DNA of 64,000 nt from Sulfitobacter sp. 20_GPM-1509m (GCF_000620505.1 NZ_JIBC01000005.1:186001-250000); one strand, 5' to 3'. Shown: positions 1 to 8,260, numbered from the stretch's first letter. Numbers and translations: made by a program. The notes: a model not told the origin generated them from the sequence alone.

Positions 1-8
1 GTTCGGTC

Positions 9-23
9 ATACGCTGAGCGTAT
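9..23. promoter_or_regulatory. Perfect palindrome, possible operator
   Basis: A 15-bp perfect inverted repeat (ATACGCT-G-AGCGTAT) lies about 80 bp upstream of the flavin oxidoreductase start at 103. Such a site fits a dimeric repressor or activator of that gene. No regulator gene is visible next to it because the window begins here, so its role is inferred from symmetry and position only. Confidence 0.4.
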
Positions 24-102
24 AGGGCTTTCCTGTTTTTTCAAGCTTTATGGGTCCCACCAAAAGGGCCATGCTGATCGTTGCCACATCAGGAATCCCG
101 CC

Positions 103-2067
103 ATGACCGCGCCCACGTCCAACGATCCGCTTTTGTCCCCGTTCACGTTTGGCAAGGTGCATTTGCGCAACCGGATCGTCAGCACCAGCCACGCGTCGAT
201 GAATGACGACGGCGGTATGCCCGGCGACCGCTATCAGGCCTATCACGAGGAAAAGGCGCGCGGCGGGCTGGCCATGACGATGATCGGCGGCAGCGCCATG
301 GTGTCACGCGATTCAAGCTGGGGCGGCGGGCAGCTGGATTTCAGCAGCGACCGGATCATTCCCTACCTGCAAACCCTGTCGTCGCGGGTGCACAGCCAAG
401 GGGCCGCGGTGATGACCCAGATCTCGCATCTGGGCCGCCGCGCCAATGCGTTTCACGGGGACTGGACCCCCGTCATCGCACCCTCGCCCATCCGCGAAGT
501 GCGCAGCCGCAGCTTTCCCCGCGAGATGGACCGTGACGACATCGACCGGGTGATCGCCGATTACGCCAGTGCCGCCAGACGCGCGCAGGATGGCGGGCTG
601 GACGGTGTGGAAACCCTGTGCGGGGGCCACTTGATCGGTCAGTTCATGTCGCCCCTTGCCAACCAGCGCACCGACGCATTTGGCGGATCGCTGGAGAGCC
701 GCGCCCGTTTCGGGCTGATGGTACACGAAGCAATCCGCGACGCTGTCGGGGCCGACTTCGCCGTTGGCATCCGTCTGGTCATCGACGAAGGCACGCCCGG
801 CGGGCTGACCGCCGACGATGGCATCGCACTGGCGCAAATGTTCGAACGCGAAGGGCTGCTGGATTTCTTTGATGCGATTTACGGGCGGATGGACAGCGAC
901 CTGATCCTGTCCGAGGACAACATGCCCGGCATGTTTCAACCCAATGCGCCCTACCTGTCGTCGGTCGAACAGTTCCGCAAGGAAGTGACCCTGCCGCTGA
1001 TCCACGCGGGGGGCATCCGCGACACCGCCACCGCCCGCCATGCCATCCGCGCAGGCATTGTCGATCTTGTCGGCATGACCCGCGCACACCTGACCGATCC
1101 GCATCTGGTGCAACACCTGCTGAACGGCACGGAAGACGCCATTCGCCCTTGCGTCGGCTCCTCTTACTGCCTGTACAAGAAAGCGACCTGCATCCACAAC
1201 GCGGCCACCGGCAACGAGCTGAAAATCCCCCATACCGTCACTCCTGCAGAAACGCCGGGCCGCGTCGTTGTCGTTGGCGGCGGCATTGCCGGGCTAGAGG
1301 CCGCACGCGTCGCCGCACTGCGCGGCCACGCAGTCGTGGTGCTTGAGGCGGCGTCGCAATTGGGGGGGCAGTTGCGTCTGGCTGCGCGCGCGCCAGAGCG
1401 TGCCAACATGATTGGCATCGTCGACTGGCGTATCGCTGAACTCACACGGCTTGGGGTCGAGGTGCGCACAAACTGCTATGCAGATGTACAGGACGTGCTG
1501 GCCGAAAACCCGGACATGGTATTCGTCGCCACAGGCGGCTTGCCCGACCTTGGACAGATCGAAGGCGCAGATTTCTGCCAGAACACCTGGGATTTCCTGT
1601 CTGGCGCCGTACCGCCCGCCGCCGAGGTTCTGATTCACGATGGCACTGGCCGCGCGCCAGCCCCCTCCTGTGCGTTGCTGGCCAGAAAGTCAGGCAGCAG
1701 CGTCACCTTTGCCACCAGCGACGGCGTGGTCGGGCAGGAAATGCCCTATCAGGACGGTACCGGCTTTCGGAAACGCTTTGCCGAACTGGGGGTTCAAATT
1801 CTGGGTGATCTGGACCTGCTGCGCGTCGAACAAGCGGGCGCGCGGCTCAGGGCAACGTTTGTGCACAGTTTCAGCGGCCATTTACACACCGTCGAGACCG
1901 ACCAGATCGTGGTCGAACGCGGAACGCAGGCGCTGAACGATCTTTATCATGAACTGAAAGCTTCGGATGCGTTCAAGGGCGTGGCCCACCTTTTGGGCGA
2001 CGCGGTGGCATCACGCGATGTGCACGCATCAATTCGCAACGCATATGTGGTCGCTTTGACCGCCTGA
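103..2067 (+). CDS. FMN/FAD oxidoreductase of the dienoyl-CoA reductase / amine demethylase family
   Basis: A 654-residue two-part flavoenzyme. Residues 8-340 form an old-yellow-enzyme TIM barrel, with SHLGRR at 109-113 and the QFMSPLANQRTDAFGGS signature at 180-196. Residues 388-650 form an NAD(P)/FAD-binding Rossmann module (GGGIAG at 392-397). The linker should carry a 4Fe-4S cluster, but only Cys350, Cys356 and Cys363 are obvious; the position expected for another cysteine is Ser353. The family includes 2,4-dienoyl-CoA reductase, trimethylamine dehydrogenase and N-methylproline (stachydrine-type) demethylases. The CVGxxYC arrangement resembles the last group as I remember it, so an N-demethylase of an osmolyte is a reasonable guess. 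The start has an AGGA ribosome site nine bases upstream. The exact substrate cannot be read from sequence. Confidence 0.85.
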   Translation: MTAPTSNDPLLSPFTFGKVHLRNRIVSTSHASMNDDGGMPGDRYQAYHEEKARGGLAMTMIGGSAMVSRDSSWGGGQLDFSSDRIIPYLQTLSSRVHSQGAAVMTQISHLGRRANAFHGDWTPVIAPSPIREVRSRSFPREMDRDDIDRVIADYASAARRAQDGGLDGVETLCGGHLIGQFMSPLANQRTDAFGGSLESRARFGLMVHEAIRDAVGADFAVGIRLVIDEGTPGGLTADDGIALAQMFEREGLLDFFDAIYGRMDSDLILSEDNMPGMFQPNAPYLSSVEQFRKEVTLPLIHAGGIRDTATARHAIRAGIVDLVGMTRAHLTDPHLVQHLLNGTEDAIRPCVGSSYCLYKKATCIHNAATGNELKIPHTVTPAETPGRVVVVGGGIAGLEAARVAALRGHAVVVLEAASQLGGQLRLAARAPERANMIGIVDWRIAELTRLGVEVRTNCYADVQDVLAENPDMVFVATGGLPDLGQIEGADFCQNTWDFLSGAVPPAAEVLIHDGTGRAPAPSCALLARKSGSSVTFATSDGVVGQEMPYQDGTGFRKRFAELGVQILGDLDLLRVEQAGARLRATFVHSFSGHLHTVETDQIVVERGTQALNDLYHELKASDAFKGVAHLLGDAVASRDVHASIRNAYVVALTA

Positions 2068-2070
2068 CGT

Positions 2071-2103
2071 AAAAAGGGGGAAGGTGCCCGAACACCCTCC
2101 CCC
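2071..2103 (-). terminator. Rho-independent terminator for the minus-strand gene
   Basis: GGGGGAAGGTG (2076-2086) pairs with CACCCTCCCCC (2093-2103) with one mismatch and a 6-nt loop. On the minus strand the hairpin is followed by a run of five T (complement of 2071-2075). It therefore ends transcripts of the secreted-protein gene at 2153-2674, and may also stop read-through from the oxidoreductase. Confidence 0.7.
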
Positions 2104-2152
2104 AAGTTAGACCGGAAACAGGGACCTATCCCCGGTCATGACTCCGCCTTTG

Positions 2153-2674
2153 TTAGCGGCGGGCCAATTGGTAGCCACGCTGACGCAGACATTGCGCGTC
2201 ATAACCCTTGCCAAATCCGTACTGGTCGCGAAAGCGCAGTGCGCAGGCCTCGGGCAGGCTGTTGGTATAGCGATAGTTGCCCGACAGACATTTGCCGCCG
2301 AACCCGTTGATCTTGCCCTGACGGGTCTGGAAGGTCCGCAGGCAGGCCTGGGGCAACAGCTTGCGATTGTCCGCACGCGGCGGCAGCGGACGCGGGCGCG
2401 GCGGCAGCGGGTGATAGCCGGGGCGGTCATGGGGACGGTAACCGGGGCGATCATAGGGGCGGTGGTTGTCGTAACGCGTCACGTTATCATCCTTGCGGGA
2501 ATCGTGGATGACCGCGCCTACAATCGCGAGGCCCAGAATGGCGGCCAGCGCGCGGGCCGTGTCATCCTGATCGGCGGCCGCAGGCGCTGCGGACAGTCCG
2601 GTGATGGCGATGGACAAGCCCGCAACGAGGGCGATGAACTTGCGGTGCAGGGACCGAGGTGTGAAAACCGGCAT
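2153..2674 (-). CDS. Secreted Arg/Pro/Tyr-rich protein of unknown function
   Basis: A 173-residue protein. Residues 10-34 look like a Sec signal peptide ending AAPAAA. Then comes a short hydrophobic stretch (ALAAILGLAIVGAVI) and a low-complexity part at about 65-100 built from repeated RPGYRPHD/RPGYHPL-like units and RP runs. The C-terminal 70 residues contain spaced cysteines (ACL, GKCL, EACAL, AQCL) with aromatic residues. It looks like a periplasmic or envelope protein of a type common among Rhodobacteraceae, and no function is known to me. An AAAGGA ribosome site precedes the ATG. It is divergent from the gene at 2856 and ends at its own terminator. Confidence 0.75.
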   Translation of the reverse strand: MPVFTPRSLHRKFIALVAGLSIAITGLSAAPAAADQDDTARALAAILGLAIVGAVIHDSRKDDNVTRYDNHRPYDRPGYRPHDRPGYHPLPPRPRPLPPRADNRKLLPQACLRTFQTRQGKINGFGGKCLSGNYRYTNSLPEACALRFRDQYGFGKGYDAQCLRQRGYQLARR

Positions 2675-2768
2675 GACGTATTCCTTTCAGACAGGATTTT
2701 GTTTTTGGGTGGCCCGGCCTGCATGGCTGAACCGTGGATCAAGGATGGGTCTCCTGCCCCCGGTCACA

Positions 2769-2829
2769 CAATAACAGCCCGTTGTTATCCAATATCAGCC
2801 GTCCGAAACCCCTGTTGTTATTGAATATC
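2769..2829. promoter_or_regulatory. Repeated half-sites in the divergent promoter region
   Basis: Between the divergent secreted-protein genes there are two near-identical 16-bp direct repeats: GTTGTTATCCAATATC (2781-2796) and GTTGTTATTGAATATC (2814-2829), 33 bp apart, or about three helical turns. The upstream ATAACA (2771-2776) forms an inverted repeat with the first TGTTAT. The spacing suggests cooperative binding of a regulator. No regulator can be named. Confidence 0.4.
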
Positions 2830-2855
2830 GCGCGCGCAAGGCGCACAGTCGCACC

Positions 2856-3143
2856 ATGAAACACATTCTCCTTTCCCTTGCCTGTGCCGCCCTTCTGGCC
2901 GCACCGGCGGCGGCCCAGGCCGCCGATTGCTTTGCCGATTACAAGGCAAAGAAGGACAACCCCTTGCGCCTGCATTACGGTGTGGCGCAGGTGTCGGCCT
3001 GTGACCGTGGTGCGGCGCAGGCCGAAATGAAGAACCGCCTTGCCGCCAGTGGCTGGACGTTGTTGCAGATCATGTCTGTGTTCGGCCCCGAAGGCCTTGA
3101 TCAAAGGAAAGACAGTGCCGGACAATATTTCCTCCGCTTCTGA
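2856..3143 (+). CDS. Small secreted protein of unknown function
   Basis: A 95-residue protein with a clear signal peptide (MKHILLSLACAALLAAPAAAQA, cleavage near residue 22). The mature part is about 72 residues with two cysteines (ADCFADY and VSACDRG) that could form a disulfide, and it ends in QYFLRF. It is probably periplasmic. I recognise it only as a type of hypothetical protein found in this family of bacteria. Its 3' end overlaps the likely GTG start of the next gene by 29 nt, which suggests the two are co-translated. Confidence 0.75.
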   Translation: MKHILLSLACAALLAAPAAAQAADCFADYKAKKDNPLRLHYGVAQVSACDRGAAQAEMKNRLAASGWTLLQIMSVFGPEGLDQRKDSAGQYFLRF

Positions 3144-3819
3144 AATGCGCCAGACTGGCGAACGGTTGGTGCTGGGCGGGATCGCGGCGATTGTCGCGAT
3201 CCTGCTGGCGGCCGCCATTGTGTTGTTCCTGACCCTGCCCGACGCCGGTGCCTTTAACGCACAGGTCGAGCGGATCTTTGTCGAAAACGCCGATCTGACC
3301 AGCCAGTCCGAGATCAAACTGCTCGAGATCCTTGCGCAATCGGGCACCGCCTTTTCCGACACGCTGACCAGCTACCGGTTCATCATCTTCGTGTTGCTGA
3401 CCTTTGCGACCGCCATGCTGGTGGCCGCACTGGTGTTTCTGGTGATGCTGGTCGTCATGGGCCGCAGCCTGAAGCAGATCGAACGCGCGGGCATCGAGGT
3501 GAATTCGCTGCTGATCAGCCGCGAGGAGAACACCGTTTACCTGAACAACCTTGGCTTCAAGCTGACCGATGCGGCGATGGAAACCATGTCGATCCTGGCC
3601 GAGGCGCGGATGGACGACGATGTGCTGTCCGGCGTCGAGATCGAGGCGATCATCTCGGGCCGCGATGCGTCGGACTGCGAAGAGGCCGCAGGGGCCACCC
3701 GCATCAAACGTCTGCGCGACACGCTGGGCAACCAGATCGTCAGCGAACTGCTGGTCAAGAACATCGCGCGGCGCGGCTATATGCTGGCCGTGGGCAAGGA
3801 CGTGATCAAGGTGATCTGA
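3115..3819 (+). CDS. Two-TM membrane protein of unknown function
   Basis: A 234-residue protein with two strong transmembrane segments: about residues 20-42 (LGGIAAIVAILLAAAIVLFL), and a second starting FIIFVLLTFATAMLVAAL. They flank a periplasmic loop of about 45 residues. The cytoplasmic tail is about 120 residues, acidic then basic, ending VGKDVIKVI, and is predicted alpha-helical. The GTG at 3115 is chosen because AAAGGAAAG lies just upstream. The alternative ATG at 3145, right after the stop of the upstream gene, has no ribosome site. No enzymatic motif is seen; it may be a membrane-anchored regulatory or structural protein. Confidence 0.65.
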   Translation: MPDNISSASEMRQTGERLVLGGIAAIVAILLAAAIVLFLTLPDAGAFNAQVERIFVENADLTSQSEIKLLEILAQSGTAFSDTLTSYRFIIFVLLTFATAMLVAALVFLVMLVVMGRSLKQIERAGIEVNSLLISREENTVYLNNLGFKLTDAAMETMSILAEARMDDDVLSGVEIEAIISGRDASDCEEAAGATRIKRLRDTLGNQIVSELLVKNIARRGYMLAVGKDVIKVI

Positions 3820-3894
3820 CCTGCCAACTCGCTCTGGTCAAAGTTGCAAGGCGCGTCCTAAGGTGCGCCTCGCATACACCCGGAGGAGAAACCG

Positions 3895-4662
3895 ATGCCA
3901 GCGCCGATCAACACATTCAAACAAGCCCTCGCCAACGGTGAAACCGTCATCGGATCGTGGCTCAGCCTTGGCACGGTCAACACGACCGAACTGATGGGCA
4001 CCATGGGCTTTGACTGGCTGCTGATCGACGGCGAACACACGCCCTATGACATCTCGAACCTGCGCAACCAGCTGATGGCGCTCGAAGCGTCGCCGTCCCA
4101 CGCCGCCGTGCGCGTGCCATCGGGCGAGACATGGATGATCAAACAGGTGCTGGACGTCGGCGCGCAAACGGTGCTGGTCCCCATGGTCGAAAGTGCCGAG
4201 CAGGCGCGCCAACTGGTGCGTGCGATGAAATACCCGCCCTTCGGCAATCGTGGTGTCGGCTATTCCAGCACCCGTGCGGCGGGCTTTGGCGGCATCCCCG
4301 ACTACGGCCAGACGGCGGACGACCAGACCTGCCTGCTGGTGCAGGTGGAAAACCGCGCCGGTCTGGCTGCGTTGGACGAAATCCTGACCATCGACGGCAT
4401 CGACGGCGTATTCATCGGCCCCGCCGACCTGTCCGCCGATCTGGGGTACATGGGCCAGCTCAGCCACCCCGACGTGATGGAGGTCATCCTGGACGCCACC
4501 CGCCGGATCGCCGCTGCAGGCAAGGCCCCCGGCATCCTCAGCAGTGACGAGGACGTGCTGACCGCCGCCATTGACGCAGGCGCGCGCTTTGTCGCGGTCA
4601 GCATTGATGCGTCCCTGCTGGCCAACGCCGCCCGCGCCTCGGCAAAACGCTGGGTCAAATAG
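3895..4662 (+). CDS. HpcH/HpaI family class II aldolase
   Basis: A 255-residue TIM-barrel aldolase of the HpcH/HpaI family (4-hydroxy-2-oxoheptanedioate aldolase, 2-dehydro-3-deoxyglucarate aldolase, macrophomate synthase). These are metal-dependent enzymes that cleave 2-keto-3-deoxy or 4-hydroxy-2-oxo acids to pyruvate and an aldehyde. Family signatures are WLLIDGEHTPYD near residue 40 (His general base), VLVPMVESAEQA, the GNRGVGYSSTRAAGFG loop, VQVENRAGL with the metal-binding Glu, and GVFIGPADLSADLG with the second metal ligand Asp. GGAGG-type ribosome site. The gene stands alone, so HpaI cannot be told from GarL activity by context. Confidence 0.88.
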   Translation: MPAPINTFKQALANGETVIGSWLSLGTVNTTELMGTMGFDWLLIDGEHTPYDISNLRNQLMALEASPSHAAVRVPSGETWMIKQVLDVGAQTVLVPMVESAEQARQLVRAMKYPPFGNRGVGYSSTRAAGFGGIPDYGQTADDQTCLLVQVENRAGLAALDEILTIDGIDGVFIGPADLSADLGYMGQLSHPDVMEVILDATRRIAAAGKAPGILSSDEDVLTAAIDAGARFVAVSIDASLLANAARASAKRWVK

Positions 4663-4703
4663 GCACGATCCCAGCTTTCTTTTGGCTCTAAATATCCAAA
4701 TCC

Positions 4704-4728
4704 GGCGGCAGCCTCAGACGCTGCCGCC
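4704..4728. terminator. Stem-loop at the convergent gene ends
   Basis: GGCGGCAGC (4704-4712) pairs perfectly with GCTGCCGCC (4720-4728) around a 7-nt loop. It lies between the aldolase (+) and DUF3095 (-) genes and covers the last codons of the latter. No long T run follows on either strand, so it is a terminator-like or mRNA-protecting hairpin rather than a textbook terminator. Confidence 0.4.
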
Positions 4729-5853
4729 CTTGATCTGCGTCGCCGCCTGCGTATAGCCGCCCGCCGCCCCGTCGATGAAATGCACGTGATCGTCGCGCAT
4801 CATCGAGGGCACGATGCAGGTCATCAATGCCTCGCTCTGGCTGTGCATCCCATAGCGGATCGTACCCGCCTTGCGCGCCTCTTCCATGATTTCCGTCAGC
4901 CGCGCTGCGGTGGCGTCGTCACAGTCCAGCGTCATCTTCAACCCGTCGTCGAACTTGCGAAAGTCCGCATTCTCCCCGACGGAGCGGGCATAGCTGCGCG
5001 CATCGAAGCCACCGATTTTCAGGCCGGTCCTGATCAGCAGCCAGGCCAGGAAGCTCTCGAACAGGATCTGCCGCTTGCGCTTGGCCACGGTCATTTTGCC
5101 ATGGGTGGCGCGGGCCTCCATCTCGGCGCCTGCGGGTGGCCAGCCTGCACCGGGTCCGTCGACGGGTGCGGGGTGACCGTTGCGCTCCAGATCGCCGACC
5201 ACCTTCAACACATCCCGGATCAAGTCTGCGACGGCTGTGTCATCGGCACCCTCTTCCGGCTGGATCAAGACTGACAGAATCTGCCCGTTGCGCGCCTTCA
5301 TCTGGCTCCAACGACAGGACAGGCCGGTCAGGTCAGGCTGGGTGCCTGCAGGTGCATGGGGCAGGTCGAACTGGCCGCGCTTCATCTCGGCCTCGGCCCA
5401 GCTGATGCCGCCGCCGGTGAACATGGCGTAATCCACACCCTTTGCGGCCTGATACCGTGCCACGGCCACGTCGCGGCCCGCGCTGCGGATCGCGGCCACC
5501 GGCACCATGGCCACGCGCAGGGTCAGGCCGAATTCCTCGGCGGCCCAGACACGCACCTCGGACAAGGCCCGCGCCGCGGCATCGGCATGTTCGCCCGGAC
5601 AGGCAAAGGCCGCCCCGTCGCCGCCAAAGATGAAAGGAAACGCACGCCCTTCAGCCGCGTTGATCTGCGCCGAGATCACGGCAGCGCCGATCATGTTGAC
5701 TGTCTTGTAACGCCCTTCGGCAATCGCCTGTGTCGACCCCACGATATCCGACGCCCCCACGACCCAGTCATCGGGCAACGGAGTATAAAGCGCCTGATCA
5801 GACAGCTTGGCAAAGGCATCCTGCAAGGGCAGCTGATTATAGAAGTCGTTCAT
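4714..5853 (-). CDS. DUF3095 adenylate-cyclase-like protein
   Basis: A 379-residue protein starting MNDFYNQLPL. Residues 25-190 resemble a class III nucleotide cyclase fold: an ASDIVGSTQAI strand-helix (first metal Asp), then PFIFGGDGA, the equivalent of the second metal site. The C-terminal half (MTVAKRKRQILFESFLAWLL..., then LTLDCDDATA...) is typical of DUF3095 proteins, which have been described as adenylate-cyclase-like; cyclase activity is not proven for the family as far as I know. The start is set by similarity (DFY...L...F); an in-frame open region upstream overlaps the divergent MFS gene and is rejected. If active it would make cAMP or a related signal, perhaps relevant to the cyclic-nucleotide-binding-type domain at 31415-34513, but nothing links them directly. 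Confidence 0.75.
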   Translation of the reverse strand: MNDFYNQLPLQDAFAKLSDQALYTPLPDDWVVGASDIVGSTQAIAEGRYKTVNMIGAAVISAQINAAEGRAFPFIFGGDGAAFACPGEHADAAARALSEVRVWAAEEFGLTLRVAMVPVAAIRSAGRDVAVARYQAAKGVDYAMFTGGGISWAEAEMKRGQFDLPHAPAGTQPDLTGLSCRWSQMKARNGQILSVLIQPEEGADDTAVADLIRDVLKVVGDLERNGHPAPVDGPGAGWPPAGAEMEARATHGKMTVAKRKRQILFESFLAWLLIRTGLKIGGFDARSYARSVGENADFRKFDDGLKMTLDCDDATAARLTEIMEEARKAGTIRYGMHSQSEALMTCIVPSMMRDDHVHFIDGAAGGYTQAATQIKGGSV

Positions 5854-5960
5854 CCGGTCTCTCGCTTTCTGCTCTTGCGGCACGCATGCCCTTATACCCA
5901 CTCTTGCACGGGCGTGGTGTCCGTGTAACCAAGCTTCACCAAAGCTTGAAAGGCCGCACA

Positions 5961-7133
5961 ATGCGTTCCGGACTGTTTCTTCTGGCGCTGGCCTATGTGC
6001 TGAGCCAATTCTTTCGCGCCTTTCTTGCGGTGCTGGCCGGTCCGCTTGAAAGCGATCTGGGCCTGACACCCGAAGATCTGGCCTTTGCCTCGGGCCTTTG
6101 GTTCCTGTCCTTCGCCGCCATGCAGCTTCCTGTCGGCTGGGCACTGGACACCATCGGCCCACGCCGCACCGCAGCCGCTTTGCTGTTGGTGGGCGGCGGG
6201 GGCGGGGCTGCGCTGTTCGCCTTGGCGACAAACGCGGTTCACATCGACATGGCCATGGTGCTGATCGGGATTGGCTGTTCGCCGGTGTTGATGGCATCCT
6301 ATTACATTTTCGCCCGCGAGTTTCCGCCCCTGCAATTCGCCACACTGGCGGCGCTGATGGTGGGCGTCGGAACCGTGGGCAATCTGATCGCATCCTACCC
6401 CATGGCCATGTCCGCCGAGCTGATCGGCTGGCGCGCGTCGATGGGTGGGCTGGCGGCCTTGTCGGCTGTGGTGGCCATAGGCGTGGCGCTGACCGTGCGC
6501 GACCCCGCCAAGCCGGAAAGTGATCTGCGCGGGTCGGTGTTCGACCTGCTGAAAATGCCGGTGCTTTGGCTGATCCTGCCGCTGACGTTCGTCCACTATG
6601 CCCCCGCCGGGGCCATCCGCGGGCTGTGGATCGGGCCCTATCTGCGCGATGTCTTTGACGCCAGCCAGTCACAGATCGGCATGGCCACGCTGTTGATGGG
6701 TCTGGCGATGATCGCGGGCGTGGTGATGTATGGCCCGCTCGACCGGCTGGTGGGCAGCCGCAAATGGGTGAACTTTACCGGCAATGCGCTGACCGCCGCT
6801 GTGGTGCTGACCCTGTGGGCGATGCCACAGCCCGGCATGTGGACCGCCGTGGCGCTGATGTGCGCCGTGGGCCTGTTCGGGGCCTCCTTCCCGGTTATGA
6901 TCGCCCACGGTCGCAGCTTTGTGCCCCCCCACCTGACCGGTCGTGGCGTGACCCTGCTGAACCTCTTTGGCATCGGCGGTGTCGGGCTGATGCAATTCGT
7001 CTCCGGACGGCTGCACGCAGGCGCACAGGGCGGCGACGTGGCAGCCCCCTATGCGGCGATTTTCGGGTTCTTCGGGCTGGCTCTGGTCGCCGGTCTGGCC
7101 GTCTACCTGTTTTCCCGCGACAACATCGCCTGA
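5961..7133 (+). CDS. MFS transporter
   Basis: A 390-residue inner-membrane carrier with about 12 hydrophobic segments in two halves of six. The N-terminal half shows the MFS motif-A-like GWALDTIGPRRTAA after TM2. The central loop (VRDPAKPESDLRGSV) separates the halves. The substrate is unknown; the best description is a sugar/nitrate/organic-acid-like MFS carrier. The ATG at 5961 is preferred over upstream starts because the protein then begins at the first membrane segment (MRSGLFLLALAYVLSQFFRAF). It is divergent from DUF3095 across a 107-bp gap that must hold both promoters. Confidence 0.82.
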   Translation: MRSGLFLLALAYVLSQFFRAFLAVLAGPLESDLGLTPEDLAFASGLWFLSFAAMQLPVGWALDTIGPRRTAAALLLVGGGGGAALFALATNAVHIDMAMVLIGIGCSPVLMASYYIFAREFPPLQFATLAALMVGVGTVGNLIASYPMAMSAELIGWRASMGGLAALSAVVAIGVALTVRDPAKPESDLRGSVFDLLKMPVLWLILPLTFVHYAPAGAIRGLWIGPYLRDVFDASQSQIGMATLLMGLAMIAGVVMYGPLDRLVGSRKWVNFTGNALTAAVVLTLWAMPQPGMWTAVALMCAVGLFGASFPVMIAHGRSFVPPHLTGRGVTLLNLFGIGGVGLMQFVSGRLHAGAQGGDVAAPYAAIFGFFGLALVAGLAVYLFSRDNIA

Positions 7134-7209
7134 AACGCGGGCGCGTGCCCCTTTCAACGGGGGACCAAGCGGTATATGGACGCCGAGCACCCAATAATGG
7201 AGAATCGCA

Positions 7210-8232
7210 ATGGGTTATCGCGTCGTCGTCGTTGGCGCCACCGGAAACGTGGGCCACGAAATGCTGAACATCCTGGCAGAGCGCCAGTTCCCGGTGGATG
7301 AAATCACCGCTCTGGCCAGCCGCAAGTCGTTGGGCACGGAGGTCAGCTTTGGCGACAAGACACTCAAGACGAAGGATCTCGATACGTTCGATTTCACGGG
7401 TTGGGACATCGCGCTGTTTGCCGTCGGCTCGGAAGCGACCAAGAAATACGCGCCCATCGCGGCCAAAGCGGGCTGCTATGTCATTGATAACTCGTCGCTC
7501 TATCGCTACGACGCTGACATTCCGCTGATCGTGCCCGAGGTGAACCCCGAAGCCATCGAACTGGCCGTAAAGCGCAAGATCATCGCCAACCCCAACTGCT
7601 CGACCGCGCAGATGGTCGTGGCGCTGAAGCCTTTGCACGACCGTGCGCGCATCAAACGCGTTGTCGTCAGCACCTACCAGTCGGTTTCGGGCGCGGGCAA
7701 AGAAGGCATTGACGAGCTGTGGGACCAGACCAAGTCGATGTACAACCCCACCGATGACAAGCCTGCGCGCAAGTTCACAAAGCAGATCGCGTTCAACGTG
7801 ATCCCGCACATCGACGTGTTCATGGACTCGGGCGAGACCAAGGAAGAGTGGAAGATGGTCGCGGAGACGAAGAAAATCGTCGACCCGTCCATCAAGGTCA
7901 CAGCGACCTGCGTGCGGGTTCCGGTCTTTGTCGGCCACTCGGAAGCGATCAACATCGAGTTTGAAGAGTTCCTGGACGAGGACGAAGCCCGCGACATCCT
8001 GCGCGAAGCGCCCGGTGTCATGGTGATCGACAAGCGCGAGGACGGTGGCTATGTCACGCCGGTTGAATGCGTTGGCGACTTTGCCACGTTCATCAGCCGC
8101 ATCCGTCAGGACAGCACCATCGACAACGGTCTGAACCTGTGGTGCGTCAGCGACAACCTGCGCAAGGGCGCTGCCCTGAACGCGGTTCAGATCGCCGAAG
8201 TGCTGGGCCAGCGGATCCTGAAAAAGGGCTGA
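7210..8232 (+). CDS. asd: Aspartate-semialdehyde dehydrogenase
   Basis: A 340-residue NADP-dependent dehydrogenase that reduces aspartyl phosphate to aspartate semialdehyde, the branch point to lysine/diaminopimelate, methionine and threonine. Visible features are the Rossmann motif GATGNVG at 9-15, the catalytic cysteine Cys130 in ANPNCSTAQM, a substrate-binding loop SGAGKEGIDEL, and HSEAINIEFEE in the C-terminal half. The length is normal for the family. TGGAGAA provides the ribosome site. It is monocistronic, with a strong terminator after it. Confidence 0.97.
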   Translation: MGYRVVVVGATGNVGHEMLNILAERQFPVDEITALASRKSLGTEVSFGDKTLKTKDLDTFDFTGWDIALFAVGSEATKKYAPIAAKAGCYVIDNSSLYRYDADIPLIVPEVNPEAIELAVKRKIIANPNCSTAQMVVALKPLHDRARIKRVVVSTYQSVSGAGKEGIDELWDQTKSMYNPTDDKPARKFTKQIAFNVIPHIDVFMDSGETKEEWKMVAETKKIVDPSIKVTATCVRVPVFVGHSEAINIEFEEFLDEDEARDILREAPGVMVIDKREDGGYVTPVECVGDFATFISRIRQDSTIDNGLNLWCVSDNLRKGAALNAVQIAEVLGQRILKKG

Positions 8233-8260
8233 ATTCCGCCGAAATATGTACAGGTTTCAA

